Positions 41,602-51,548 are shown, numbered from the stretch's first letter. The stretch: DNA of 64,000 nucleotides from Pseudomonas sp. C2B4 (GCF_013359695.1 NZ_JABFMU010000008.1:72860-136859), one strand, 5' to 3'. A program made the numbers and translations. Notes: generated by a model from the letters alone, not told the origin.

Positions 41602-42204
41602 ATGAGCGCAACCATGTATCTGTCCAAAAGTGCCTTCGCCGCGCATATCGGCCGGTCACCGAGCTACATCACTTGGCTTAAGGAAAACGGCCGACTGGTC
41701 CTGTCTCCCAATGGTAAGCAGGTCGATGTGCTAGCCACCGAAGCGTTGATCCGCGATACCGCAGACCCGAGCAAGGCCGCGGTCGCAGCTCGCCACCAAC
41801 AGCAACGGCTTCAACGTGATGTATACAGCCACGTCTCAGCGCAATCCGAGTCGACTATCACGGCTGCGCCACCGCCCGTGGATGAGGAACAGGGACAACT
41901 TCCCGATTTTCAGAAGGCCCGTGCGCATCGGGAACATTACCTGGCGCGGATGGCGGAGATGGAGTTTCGCAAAGCGCAGGGCGAACTGGTGGAAATCAGC
42001 TTCGTGCAGAAGGCGGCTTATGAAACGTCACGCTCGCTCAATCAATCGTTGATGAGCCTGTCGCCGCAATTGGCGCCGCAGTTAGCTGCCCTATCGGATT
42101 CATGGGAAGTGGAGAGGCAACTGACTGCCGCACTGCGCCAACGGCTTAACGAGGCGGCTCAAGTGTCCACCCACGATTTCGGTTTTGCACTGGATGAATC
42201 CTAA
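41602..42204 (+). CDS. Terminase small subunit (Nu1-like)
   Basis: A 200-residue DNA packaging protein. The N-terminus is a winged helix-turn-helix (MYLSKSAFAAHIGRSPSYITWLKENGR). The C-terminal part is helical and typical of the family (ARAHREHYLARMAEMEFRKAQGELVEI). It recognises cos and recruits the large terminase. AAAAGGAGAAC before the ATG is a strong ribosome site. The large subunit gene that should follow is absent: a hairpin (ATGGGCT/AGCCCAT, 42209-42228) and non-phage sequence follow instead. Confidence 0.85.
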   Translation: MSATMYLSKSAFAAHIGRSPSYITWLKENGRLVLSPNGKQVDVLATEALIRDTADPSKAAVAARHQQQRLQRDVYSHVSAQSESTITAAPPPVDEEQGQLPDFQKARAHREHYLARMAEMEFRKAQGELVEISFVQKAAYETSRSLNQSLMSLSPQLAPQLAALSDSWEVERQLTAALRQRLNEAAQVSTHDFGFALDES

Positions 42205-42585
42205 CGGTATGGGCTGATTAGAGCCCATTCGGCCGGCAGCGTGATTCGGCGTTGTCTGCTTTCGACCCAAAGCCGCCCTTCGTGAAGGGCGGAAATCGGC
42301 CAATAGCTGTCCTTCGCGGAGTTCGGTTTGGGTCGGAAACTTCCGGTTGAGAGAGCGACCGACTTGCTCGCCAAATGGAATCTTGGTACCTCGCGCTTGC
42401 TCCACCTACTCATGGAGAGCAGCTGCTTCTTTGTATGCGGAAGCAGGTCCACCATCCCATACAGTCAGGTTGTCACAACGCGACGGAGTTGCGCAGGCGT
42501 CGTCATCCAGACTCAGGGCTCGCCGGCCACCAGGTAGCGACTGGTGCACTATCCTTACAACCTCACGGACTTAGAGAGGTAAGGC
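42205..42585. other. Junction region after truncated element 2
   Basis: 380 bases without a supported gene. Two perfect hairpins occur: ATGGGCT/AGCCCAT (42209-42228) and CCGCCCTTC/GAAGGGCGG (42273-42292). No tRNA-Leu 3' fragment, insertion sequence or terminase remnant is recognised. The deletion or recombination joint of the element is probably here. Confidence 0.5.
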
Positions 42586-45201
42586 ATGGCTATATACGAG
42601 GAAGTACTGGCTTGGTCGGAAAGGCTGTCGCCGTGGCGCAGCGACGCCTTGCGCCGTTTGTGTGTCCAGGGTGACTGGACTGATCAGGATCTTGCCGAAA
42701 TACTCGATCTCGCTAAGCAACACCATGGGGTGAGAAGCGCCTTTCTGCCGGTTCTTCAGCCTGTCCCATTCGCCGAGGACCATTTCCCCGCCGAGGCGAA
42801 TCGGGATCATACCGTCGTATTGCAGTCCCTGCATTCACTTACTAACGTGGGGAAGATCCCGAACAGTCAGGCTCTGAACTTCCAGCCGCATGGTCTCACC
42901 ATCGTGTACGGCGGAAACGGCACGGGAAAGTCCGGTTACGCACGGGTGTTGAAGCAGGCGTGCCGTGCTCGGAGCCCAGGTGCTGTCTACGCCAATGCTT
43001 ACGCTGCGGATTACCAGCAACTCATACCAAGCGCTGCTATTGACTTCGCGCTGGACGGCGCCGCCGAACAGACGACCTGGAGCAGTCATCGCGATAACGT
43101 ACCGCAGCCAGAACTCCGGGGCGTTTCCGTTTTCGATGGCGACTGCGCTCGGCATTATCTCCAGTCACGTGAAGCTGCCAACTTTCAGCCATCTGCTCTG
43201 ACTTATCTTCAGCAGTTGGCGAATGGACTCAATCAGGCTCTGCGTCCTGCGCTACAGGCTGAGATTACGGGCCTTGCAACAGACACGACACCGTTCAGTG
43301 TCATTCCGTCCGACACCGATGCCGGACGGGCGGTGCATCCGATTGGCCCTACCACTGATCTGACGCGAGCGCGTGAATTGGCTACGCTCGCCGATGATGA
43401 GCAGGCAGAGCGTGTACGACTTCCGCAGGAAATCAGCGAAGCGGACCCAACTGCCCGGGCCTCGCTACTTGAACATGCTGCAACGCGGGTCGATGAATTG
43501 GCCAGCCTCATCGCTGTGGTGGCCGGCGTAGTGTCTGATGAGGCTATCGATGCCAAGCACCAGGCACATCGAGCCGTCGTTGAGGCTGAGACAGCTGAAC
43601 GTGCAGCGTCCGCCATGTTGCAGGCAGGAGATGCTACACAGCTACTTCCGGGAACGGGGCAAGGTCCTTGGGCGTTACTATTCAACGCTGCTCGTGAGTA
43701 CTCGTCCAGCACTGCATATCCAGGACAGGCCTTCCCGGTCACCTATGACGATGCAGTCTGTGTACTTTGCCAGCAAGAGCTCAGTCCTGAAGCGCAGGAC
43801 CGCTTGCAACGATTCGATCACTACATTCGAGACCGGGCGGCGGAGACTGCTCAGGCTGCACGCAACGCTTGGCAGCAGATCGTTCGAGAAGTCGGTCAAG
43901 CAAGTGTCGACTTCATAGTTGCCCCTAACATGCTGGAGAGCCTGAGGGCACGTGTGGCAGCGCTTCCGGACGATATTCAGACCTTTCAGGATGACTTGGT
44001 CGCCCGACTTCAGTGGCTCAAAAGAGCGGCGGTTACTGGGGTATGGCAGGATTGTCCTGGGTATCGTGGAGCGAATCCAGTGGCGTCGATCACTCAGGTT
44101 GCGGAAGTTCTTCGCGTAGAGGCGGGCCGCCTGCGCGCAAACATGGATGCAGAGGCCTTAGCGGCCAAAAAGCTACGGTTGAAAGAGCTGGAAGCGCGGC
44201 AGCTACTTTCCGAGCATATCGAAGGCATAGCACGGGTGATTGATAACCTGGCCCACAGAGCTCGACTCCAGAATTGCCTAAATGACATTGCAGCCACACG
44301 GCCTATTAGCGTGCTGGCTGGCCAACTGGCTCGGACTTACATCAGTGAGGCTCTGGCTGGACGCATGAACGAGGAGCTCACTAGGCTGGAGCTTAGGCAC
44401 GTTGAAGCTGGAGTCAGCTCAGCAGGTGAGGCCGGGGCAGTGCGCCTAGGAATTCAGCTATTGGACTGCCAGCTTGCCCCGCACCAAGTGTTAAGCGAGG
44501 CAGAGCAGCGTATGTGTGCTCTAGCCTACTTCTTCGCTGAGCTTCACCAGTCGGGATCGACTTCCGGAATCGTTTTCGACGACCCGGTCTCAAGCCTCGA
44601 CCACAGCCATCGAACCGCCGTCGCGCAACGAATTGTCGAAGAGTCCTCCCACCGGCAAGTCATTGTATTCACCCACGACGCTGTATTCTTCGGTGAACTG
44701 TTAACACTCTGCCAAGATGCGGGTCTGGCACCTGAAGTGAGGTCGATCAGCTACCGGGCGGAAGGCCCTGGCTACGTCGATGCCGGTTTGCCGTATGACA
44801 TGCGCCGGCACCGCGAGCGCATCGCGCAACATCGTCGTGACCAGCAGCAAATTGCAGCATCCTTCAATACCCCTCCCGGAGACACTGAGCGGTATGCGAT
44901 CCGTAATGCATACAGTGATCTTCGCGTGACGATCGAAATCGGTATCGAGGACACGATACTTAACGAAACCGTTGTCCGGTTCCGCGATGGAATTTCAGTA
45001 GGCCGACTTAACGGCGTGATGGCTGTGCAGGAGCAGGAATTCCGTGAAGTACAACGCCTGCACGACCGATGCTGCCGCAATGTGAGCGCGCATTCACATG
45101 CGGCCGGCCAGCAGCGTCCCGTAACACATCCTGATGAGTTGCTTGGGGATATTGAGGCCGTGAACACGTTGTTTACGCGTATCCGAAGCCGAAGGGGCTG
45201 A
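42586..45201 (+). CDS. RloC-like AAA ATPase with zinc hook and HEPN nuclease motif
   Basis: An 871-residue ATPase of the SMC/Rad50-like group. Walker A is YGGNGTGKSGYAR (residues 108-120), and the FDDPVSSLDHSHR segment in the C-terminal third is the Walker B/signature region. Between them lie long helices with CVLC (Cys392, Cys395) at the tip, like the zinc hook of RloC. The C-terminal end has HDRCCRNVSAHSH with an RX4H motif (Arg831-His836), the active-site pattern of HEPN ribonucleases such as PrrC/RloC anticodon nucleases. It may cut tRNA when DNA is damaged or infected. It stands alone next to the end of element 2. Confidence 0.72.
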   Translation: MAIYEEVLAWSERLSPWRSDALRRLCVQGDWTDQDLAEILDLAKQHHGVRSAFLPVLQPVPFAEDHFPAEANRDHTVVLQSLHSLTNVGKIPNSQALNFQPHGLTIVYGGNGTGKSGYARVLKQACRARSPGAVYANAYAADYQQLIPSAAIDFALDGAAEQTTWSSHRDNVPQPELRGVSVFDGDCARHYLQSREAANFQPSALTYLQQLANGLNQALRPALQAEITGLATDTTPFSVIPSDTDAGRAVHPIGPTTDLTRARELATLADDEQAERVRLPQEISEADPTARASLLEHAATRVDELASLIAVVAGVVSDEAIDAKHQAHRAVVEAETAERAASAMLQAGDATQLLPGTGQGPWALLFNAAREYSSSTAYPGQAFPVTYDDAVCVLCQQELSPEAQDRLQRFDHYIRDRAAETAQAARNAWQQIVREVGQASVDFIVAPNMLESLRARVAALPDDIQTFQDDLVARLQWLKRAAVTGVWQDCPGYRGANPVASITQVAEVLRVEAGRLRANMDAEALAAKKLRLKELEARQLLSEHIEGIARVIDNLAHRARLQNCLNDIAATRPISVLAGQLARTYISEALAGRMNEELTRLELRHVEAGVSSAGEAGAVRLGIQLLDCQLAPHQVLSEAEQRMCALAYFFAELHQSGSTSGIVFDDPVSSLDHSHRTAVAQRIVEESSHRQVIVFTHDAVFFGELLTLCQDAGLAPEVRSISYRAEGPGYVDAGLPYDMRRHRERIAQHRRDQQQIAASFNTPPGDTERYAIRNAYSDLRVTIEIGIEDTILNETVVRFRDGISVGRLNGVMAVQEQEFREVQRLHDRCCRNVSAHSHAAGQQRPVTHPDELLGDIEAVNTLFTRIRSRRG

Positions 45202-45409
45202 GTCGGCAGTTACGTGAGCATCTTTGCAGTGCCTGGCAACCTCCGGCGCGAGGGTGCTTACGACCCAATATAGTTGCCGGTGGTGACAGGTAGAAAACGG
45301 CCAGAAGCGGGCACTCAAAGCATCTACAAAACTGAGGTCGATTCCCGACATACCCGTGCCCTTGTCATTAAGGCTACTGGGGACTGAAGAAATGGAAGAC
45401 AGTTCTGAC

Positions 45410-46312
45410 TCATTGCAGGTCTTGAAAGAGCAGACGCTCTGAAAGGAAAGCTATGAACACCCGGATTCTGGCTGGAACATAATCGCCAGCTGCCCTGACC
45501 GCATATATTCCAGAAGTGGTCGGCCCTGAAAAAGCTTGCAGCAGCGGTATCAGCCGACCGGCTTGCACATCCTCACTCACCATGTACCTGGGCAAGCGAG
45601 CAATGCCTGTACCGGCCAGGCATAACGTGCGAATGGCGTCGAGACTATTGCAGGTAAAAGCGCCCTCGATGGGAATCGCCTTACTGGTGGATGAACGAAA
45701 CTCCCAGTCGTTGAACCGGCTTTCAAAATTGAGTTTCAGGCAGGAGTGACCAGCGAGTTCGCCCGGTTCGGCGGGAACACCGTGTGCTTCAAGATATGCC
45801 GGGGAGGCGCACACCAGACGCTCGTTGGCACTCAGTTTATGAGCAACCAGACTCGGATCGGATAACACCCCGCTTCTGATTGCCACATCAATGCGCTCGT
45901 GCCTGATATCGAGAACGGCGTCGGTCAGGGTCAAATCAATTTTTATCGCCGGATAGAGCCGCATGAAGTCGATCAGCGCCGGCACCACATGGTGCTGGCC
46001 GAGCGCATTCGGCGCCGACACTTTCAACGTCCCTCGCGGCGCCTCTGACTCATGCATAACGGCAGCTTCCAGTGCCTGGATATCCTCCAGGATCGGTCGA
46101 GCCAATTGCACATACCGTTCGCCGGTTTGCGTCAGAGACAGGGTTCGCGTTGTGCGCGACAGTAACTGTGTGCCGAGCCGATCCTCCAGACGCTGAACCC
46201 GTTTACTGATAGCCGAATGGGTCATCTTCAGCTTGCGCGCAGCAGGCGAAAAGCCGCGTGCATCCACCACGGCAAGCAGGATCGCCATATCGCTGTACTT
46301 GTCCATTTGCAC
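45410..46312 (-). CDS. LysR-family transcription regulator
   Basis: A 300-residue LysR protein. Residues 1-65 are the winged HTH (MAILLAVVDARGFSPAARKL then ISKRVQRLEDRLGTQLL). The substrate-binding domain follows (GTLKVSAPNALGQHHVVPAL, DVAIRSGVLSDPSLVAHKL). It is divergent from an EamA transporter gene with 162 bp between them, so the transporter is its likely target. The start at 46312 and a second ATG at 46306 are equally possible. Confidence 0.92.
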   Translation of the reverse strand: MQMDKYSDMAILLAVVDARGFSPAARKLKMTHSAISKRVQRLEDRLGTQLLSRTTRTLSLTQTGERYVQLARPILEDIQALEAAVMHESEAPRGTLKVSAPNALGQHHVVPALIDFMRLYPAIKIDLTLTDAVLDIRHERIDVAIRSGVLSDPSLVAHKLSANERLVCASPAYLEAHGVPAEPGELAGHSCLKLNFESRFNDWEFRSSTSKAIPIEGAFTCNSLDAIRTLCLAGTGIARLPRYMVSEDVQAGRLIPLLQAFSGPTTSGIYAVRAAGDYVPARIRVFIAFLSERLLFQDLQ

Positions 46313-46474
46313 CTCTTTTTTTGTTCCGTTATGGAACAGGTGCTGGTCAAAAGCAACGAATTCCTTTTTGTTTTTCCATCCTTGAGAATCTTTCCGCAGG
46401 GACTGATCGCGTCTTGTTCCTTTCTGTTCCAGCGGGGCGCGAACCCGGTGATTAATTCCTCCTGGAGGTCGGTG

Positions 46475-47473
46475 ATGAAAGACTCAACGTTATCCATCAC
46501 AGGTATCAGTGCAGCGGTTGCGGCCTCCCTGACATGGTCGATGAATTTTGTCGCCCCTCTGGTCATTGGCAAGTATTCGATATTTGACTTGGCCGCATGC
46601 CGATTCATCATCGCCGGGCTGATCGGGGGGCTGATCCTGATTGCCAATATCAAAGCCTGGCGTCACCTGACCCTCAACGATTGGCGGGTCGCCGCCGGGC
46701 TTGGCTTCATTGGCTACGTGGGCTATTTCATCGCCGTCGTCATCGCGTCGACCTATGCCGGACCTGTTATCGCACCTGCCTTTCTAGGCCTTGTGCCTGT
46801 CGTGCTGGCCATCAGTGCAAATGTTCACGGCGGGATCTCCTGGCGTTCACTTAAAACGCCCTTTGCACTGGCCGCGCTCGGCTTGTTGCTGGTCAACAGC
46901 CATAGCATCGTCCGGTTCGAGGGCGAGTCATTCACCACCCTGGCCTTCGGAATCGGCGCCTGCGTCGCGGCGGTTGCACTGTGGGCCTGGTTCGGATTGG
47001 CCAATCAAAAAGCATTGATGAAAAGGCCCGGCATAAATCCCTGGGTCTGGACCGCCATGATGATGATTGGCGGCAGCCTGCAAACGCTCATATTCCTCCC
47101 GGCGGGTGATGCCCTGGGTTTATTCCAGGCCCCCACGCTCGGTTTCGGGCAAGACGCTATCGGCCACCTTTACGTGCCGGCATTTGTCCTGGCGGCCGTT
47201 GCGTCGATTGGTGGCGCATGGGCCTGGACCATCGCCACCCAACGTTTACCCATGGCACTGGCCAGCCAGTTGTTGTCACTGGAAATTGTCTTTGCTACTT
47301 GCCTGGGACTTCTATTTTGCTACAGATGGCCCACGGCGCTTGAGGCGATGGGCATCACATTGATTGTCGTGGGGGTAGTTAAAACGATCAGCGTATTTCA
47401 TGGCAGCGCCGTGGATAAATTGTCGGTGAAGCTCATCATTCGGCAGTGCCAGAGGCGGAATGAGAATTTATAG
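46475..47473 (+). CDS. EamA/DMT-family transporter
   Basis: A 332-residue inner-membrane protein with about ten hydrophobic helices arranged as two EamA repeats (first repeat from AAVAASLTWSMNFVAPLVIG, second from AVALWAWFGLANQKALM). DMT transporters of this type export amino acids or other metabolites. The ATG at 46475 has GGAGG eleven bases upstream and leads directly into the first helix; a long upstream in-frame extension is rejected. Probably controlled by the divergent LysR gene. Confidence 0.88.
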   Translation: MKDSTLSITGISAAVAASLTWSMNFVAPLVIGKYSIFDLAACRFIIAGLIGGLILIANIKAWRHLTLNDWRVAAGLGFIGYVGYFIAVVIASTYAGPVIAPAFLGLVPVVLAISANVHGGISWRSLKTPFALAALGLLLVNSHSIVRFEGESFTTLAFGIGACVAAVALWAWFGLANQKALMKRPGINPWVWTAMMMIGGSLQTLIFLPAGDALGLFQAPTLGFGQDAIGHLYVPAFVLAAVASIGGAWAWTIATQRLPMALASQLLSLEIVFATCLGLLFCYRWPTALEAMGITLIVVGVVKTISVFHGSAVDKLSVKLIIRQCQRRNENL

Positions 47474-47700
47474 CCGATAACTGCCTGTTGATTGCGGCAG
47501 TCATTATCCGACTTCGTCCGAACAAGTTTTCCATAACTTTCGCATCTTAAAAATTCGCGTCCGAGTTTGAATTACATACTAGCATCGGGCGTTGCTGATG
47601 ATTTTAAACGTTTAATGGATTAACCCTAAAAGCCGGGGGTAGTGCTGTGCGCATCATAAAGTTTTAACTCTATTGCTGAAAATAACTTAAGGAAATAGCC

Positions 47701-49040
47701 ATGTCGTTTAATATTGGGCTTAGTGGTCTTCGTGCAGCCAATAAGCGGTTAGAGGTCACCGGTAATAACATTGCCAACGCCGGAACTGCGGGGTTCAAAG
47801 CGTCTCGTGCGGATTTCGCTGACGTGTACTCAGGAGCCCGGTACGGATCGGGCAGTAACGCCGTTGGCAGTGGTGTACGCTTGGCGGCTGTTTCTCAGAA
47901 TTTCCGCCAGGGCAGCATGAGTGGCGCATCCGGCAACGTTCTGGACATGGGGATTCAAGGTCAGGGTTTCTTCGTACTGAATGACAAGGGTGCGTTGAGT
48001 TACACCCGCGCTGGAGCCTTTACTACCGACGACAAAGGGTATGTCACCACTGCTGACAGAACCTCACGGTTACAGGGCTATGGACTGGACGCAAACGGTC
48101 GAATTCAGACTGGTGTTTTGACGGACTTGCGAATTGATGCCTCTAACATGGCACCAAAAGCGACCACAAGCACCTCTTCAACGATCAATTTGAAATCCAC
48201 AGATTCCCCAATTGATCAGATCGAACATCCTTTCGATCCAACAAAATCGGATAGTTATTCTCACGTGTTCACCAGCACGATTCATGACACTCAGGGCAAC
48301 CAGCATGCAGTCGATCAGTACATGGTGAAAACGGGCGCCAATACCTGGAAAACCTACACCTTGATAGATGGACGCAACCCCGATGGTTCAGTATTTAGCG
48401 AAGCCACGCAAGCACCGCTGACATTGACTTTCGCGAACGACGGGCGTTTAACCAATATCACCCCTCCCGCTCCACCCGCTACAGCCCTCTGGATATCAAC
48501 GGTACGACCATTACCTTGCGAGGTACCGGAGCAGGCGCCTGGGTGCCCGGTACAGTTAAAGACGGTGTATGGGCACCGAACGGCGCAGCAGCTAATGGAG
48601 CAGGAGTGACCTTTGAGATGGCCAAAACCACTCAGTTCGGGACTGATTATTCACAAATCGCAAAAGTACAATACGGTTATAAACCGGGGCAAATCACCGG
48701 CATTACCATTGATGAAACGGGGACTATGTTCGCGCAATTCAGCAATGAGAGGAGCAAGCCGATTGGTCAGATAGCGTTGGCTAGCTTTACGAATGACCAG
48801 GGATTGACACCCATCGGCAGCACAAGTTGGAAAGAAAGCCGGGCATCTGGTGCGCCAAATTACGATGCGCCCACCGCTGGTGTTTTGGGATCGGTCGAGT
48901 CAGGCGTACTCGAAGAGCTTAATGTCGAAATTGGGGATGAACTGGTAGAGCTGGTGAAGGCCCAAGCTTTCTACCAGGCAAATGCGAAAACCATTTCTAC
49001 GGAAACCACGGTGACGCAAACTCTAATCCAGATGACTTGA
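47701..49040 (+). pseudogene. flgE: Orphan FlgE-like hook protein gene, frameshifted
   Basis: Two overlapping frames form one hook-type protein of about 445 residues. The first part (47701 to about 48478) has the flagellar rod/hook N-terminus (MSFNIGLSGLRAANKRLEVTG, NNIANAGTAGFKASRADF) and the FlgE core QGQGFFVLNDKGALSYTRAG. The second, from about 48480, has YSPLDINGTTITLRGTGAG and the typical C-terminal ELVELVKAQAFYQANAKTI end. The join is at CCACCCGCTAC, where a single missing G would restore PGY. No other flagellar genes are near. A terminator follows. The gene is either inactive or the base is a sequence error. Confidence 0.8.
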
Positions 49041-49063
49041 GTCTATCGTTGCTGGTAAAAATC

Positions 49064-49095
49064 AAAAGCCCGGCTGTCAGGGTCGGGCTTTTTTA
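49064..49095 (+). terminator. Terminator after flgE-like gene
   Basis: AAAAGCCCG (49064-49072) pairs with CGGGCTTTT (from 49084) over an 11-nt loop, followed by a T-run. The A-run on the left side also makes it usable from the opposite direction. Confidence 0.88.
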
Positions 49096-49336
49096 ACTTT
49101 CAATCATCTTCACTTTCGTACTCACAACTGAATGACAGTTCCTCGCCGATTATTGTCTGTATCGAAAAGCAGCAAGCGCCTCCTAGCACACCTTTGCTGC
49201 AAAGCGGCTTCCGACTGAGTAAAGGCACTCCGTAGCACTTAATAAATCCGAAACTATAAACACCACAGCCGTTAGCAATGGCGACCCAAGGTCATGGTTT
49301 TACCGTGTGAACATCGTTCGCTTGGGGGGCGTCCGA

Positions 49337-49777
49337 TTATTTCTTCTCGGGGACTATAAAACTAACGGTCGTGCTGGTGAGGATGTGGTGAGTCGGGTCG
49401 GCCACTTCCAGGAGAACTTTGTGAGTACCGGGTGTCAGTCCAACCAAGATGATCGGGTCTTCGCTGGAATGTGCCCATGTACCTTTCCAGTCATCGACGG
49501 TCACGTGGAGGTGGCCCAGACGCGGAGAGACGTCACCAGCGGCTTTGCCGAATACAGGCATGATCCTGGCGTGTTCTGTCCGATACTGAATAATGACAAC
49601 ACCGCGGGCGAGCGGCTCGGCAAGCGGCGCAAAGGCAATGAGTTTTGGCGGCAACTCAGATTCCAATGGAAGTATTGCCGGAGGGTGATTGGTATCTGCT
49701 ACTTCTTGGCCGAGTGCTGCCAGGCAAAAAATGCCTACCCATGCAAAGGCCAATAGATTGTTCAAGGCGAGGGGCAT
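49337..49777 (-). CDS. Secreted DUF6130-like protein
   Basis: A 146-residue protein with an N-terminal signal peptide (LLAFAWVGIFCLAALG then QEVAD). The mature part is beta-rich with RLGHLHVTVDDWKGTWAHSSEDPIILVG followed by LTPGTHKVLLEVADPTHHI, a pattern I associate with DUF6130 periplasmic proteins. The conserved HLHVTVDD and GLTPGTH residues suggest a small beta-sandwich. Function is unknown. No operon partner is evident. Confidence 0.7.
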   Translation of the reverse strand: MPLALNNLLAFAWVGIFCLAALGQEVADTNHPPAILPLESELPPKLIAFAPLAEPLARGVVIIQYRTEHARIMPVFGKAAGDVSPRLGHLHVTVDDWKGTWAHSSEDPIILVGLTPGTHKVLLEVADPTHHILTSTTVSFIVPEKK

Positions 49778-49975
49778 GGCGATTTTCTCGCGTGTGATCT
49801 TACAAAAGACTAGATCAAATCGACCCGCTGTCTATGGTGTAGAAAAGGTGCCACAGTGGTCCGCTGCTGGACGATTTGTGCCTCTTGCGAAAGGCCGCTT
49901 TTGGCCGATTTCTGCCTGTTGCGAGGAGCAGAAATCTACCAAAAACGTACGTCTAAGTGAGTGGGTGTTGAACTA

Positions 49976-50500
49976 CTAATGCGCGGGCACAGCGTAGGTA
50001 ACGTCAGCATGTTCGTGTGGACGAAATTCAGCGTGATACCGAATGACCTCTTCTGCCAACCCGAGATTGCTTACCGGACTAGACGAAAATAGGCTGGCGA
50101 CCTCTCTTGCTTTAGCCAGGACGACATCGACTGGCTCTTTGATATTTAGCTCATCCTCATCTGACCAAAAATCGAATTGCATTCGTTTGATATAGATGTT
50201 TGCTGCAAGTGCAAGCTGAATTCGTCCCAGCACCTGGTGCAGACAAACACCTTCCACTACATAGCCTTCGAGCTTCTCCAAGGTAGCCTTAAGCTTTTGG
50301 TAGTCAATATGCTGAACATACCCGCCCATATCCTTCTCAAGGAAGGAGTCCAAGCTTATGCAAGGTAGCCCAAGGGCTCCCGAAATCTCGCGAGCCAGCG
50401 TAGACTTACCCGCTCCATCGATTCCATCAACGCCGATACGCGTCGCACCCATTGCGCGGATCGCGTCTATCGCTTCCTGTGAACTTATGCAGTACGTCAT
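49976..50500 (-). CDS. P-loop nucleoside/phosphoribulokinase-like protein
   Basis: A 174-residue small kinase-like protein. The P-loop is VDGIDGAGKSTLAREIS, followed by a possible Walker B-type strand GYVVEGVCLHQVLGRI. The ATG at 50500 has GAGG upstream and places the P-loop near residue 24, which suits the family; the frame is open further upstream. The lid region typical of uridine kinases is short. The substrate is not known. No partner gene is adjacent. Confidence 0.65.
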   Translation of the reverse strand: MTYCISSQEAIDAIRAMGATRIGVDGIDGAGKSTLAREISGALGLPCISLDSFLEKDMGGYVQHIDYQKLKATLEKLEGYVVEGVCLHQVLGRIQLALAANIYIKRMQFDFWSDEDELNIKEPVDVVLAKAREVASLFSSSPVSNLGLAEEVIRYHAEFRPHEHADVTYAVPAH

Positions 50501-50777
50501 ATTGAGCCTCGCTAACATGAAGTGTTGCTGCCAATTGACTAGTCTGGAAGTAAAGGGAGCAGTTAAACAATAAGTAAAATGTGTCACTTCTGCAGAAATC
50601 TTATTAGGGCGGGTTTCAAATTTACCTACGGCCAGAGTCGAGAGAGTGAGCACCCATTGATCCAATAACCGGTAACGACTGCCCTCTTTTGGTGGTTTCT
50701 GGCCCGGGACTAGCCTGGACAGATACCCAGCGAGATGGACGATGTGGTCTCGGTGGGTTCTTACAGCCTGTCTAGAC

Positions 50778-51206
50778 TCAGAATGCAGTTGGAGAAAGAT
50801 CCATGCTCATGCTTGTGTCGATAGATATCCGATACTTTTTTGTGTCGCCTGCACTCATCACCAAAGATCGCTCTTTCAGCCCGCCACCACAGATGGTTGT
50901 GGAGTTCACGCCAATGATCCTTTCACCAACAGGTAGGTAAAATTTAGCGGTTTCGCCTGAGCCTATCTCTGCCGATTTTTTTCCGTCGATGTACACGATG
51001 GTGTAGCACGCTGAGCCTGTGAAGCCACTATCACGAGTAACTATCAGTGTCCCGTATTGGCCGGCGGGCTTACTCTGAAATGCTGTGAGCCTACTTGCTG
51101 GAACGGGGGCTGCTTGGTCTGAGGGAATGGGAGAGGTTGAACAACCCGCCAAAATTATTGAAGAGATCGCAAGTAACCCGATTAAACGCATAGTCTGGTT
51201 GTCCAT
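50778..51206 (-). CDS. Putative lipoprotein (DUF2846-like)
   Basis: A 142-residue lipoprotein with signal sequence LIGLLAISSIILAGC, lipobox LAGC with Cys22. The mature domain has GTLIVTRDSGFTGSACYTIVYIDG, then KFYLPVGERIIGV and a C-terminal strand with KKYRISIDT, a beta-sandwich pattern like DUF2846. It probably sits on the inner side of the outer membrane. Function is unknown. Confidence 0.75.
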   Translation of the reverse strand: MDNQTMRLIGLLAISSIILAGCSTSPIPSDQAAPVPASRLTAFQSKPAGQYGTLIVTRDSGFTGSACYTIVYIDGKKSAEIGSGETAKFYLPVGERIIGVNSTTICGGGLKERSLVMSAGDTKKYRISIDTSMSMDLSPTAF

Positions 51207-51548
51207 TCACGACTCTAGAGAGCACGGAAATTACCACGCTCCTGCGTGAATTTTAAGTCCTTGATGAGCCTATGGTGGGTGATTGCACGGACTTGCCCAC
51301 CTGTTTTCATTCGACCTGACCAGCCTTTTGCATAGGGTTCGACCAACTCGTTTCGTGGCCATGACAGGCAGAGAACGACCGAGAGCCGCTCTTCACGGAA
51401 TGCAATTCGCAATCTCCGGCGGCACATCGAAATTCGGTCAGGTTTCAGCTCTCCTGACTTCCTGGCTAACCTCCAAACGTCCTCCCAGAAAACCCATCGG
51501 TCGCAATTTTCCCTCCCGAGATTGACCGCAAGCACGCTTCGACGTTAA
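51207..51548. other. Intergenic region upstream of umuD
   Basis: About 340 bases. Frames on both strands are open (for example minus 51215-51535) but have no family similarity and no good ribosome site, so no gene is called. The right end leads into the LexA box of umuD. Confidence 0.4.

Larger units (their letters stand above)
32024..42204 (-). mobile_element. Element 2: truncated prophage at tRNA-Leu
   Basis: A phage early region: integrase next to the tRNA, DUF4224 protein, regulators, CI/Cro switch, replication gene, Q-like protein, holin and terminase small subunit. No large terminase, portal, capsid, tail or endolysin follows, and no second copy of the tRNA-Leu 3' end is seen downstream to the end of the window. 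The right limit given is the last recognisable phage gene. The element is read as a remnant with the late region lost. Confidence 0.75.

Noticed and set aside
42205-45409. Right attachment site of element 2
   Set aside because: No copy of the tRNA-Leu 3' end (GGTTCGATTCC...CGGGCACCA) was found in this range on reading either strand.
48516-49040. A separate gene for the C-terminal hook domain
   Set aside because: It has no start signal and completes the upstream FlgE-like protein, so a frameshifted single gene is the better reading.
51215-51535. Leftward open frame upstream of umuD
   Set aside because: No recognisable domain or ribosome site; it lies in the regulatory region and overlaps an equally long frame on the other strand.
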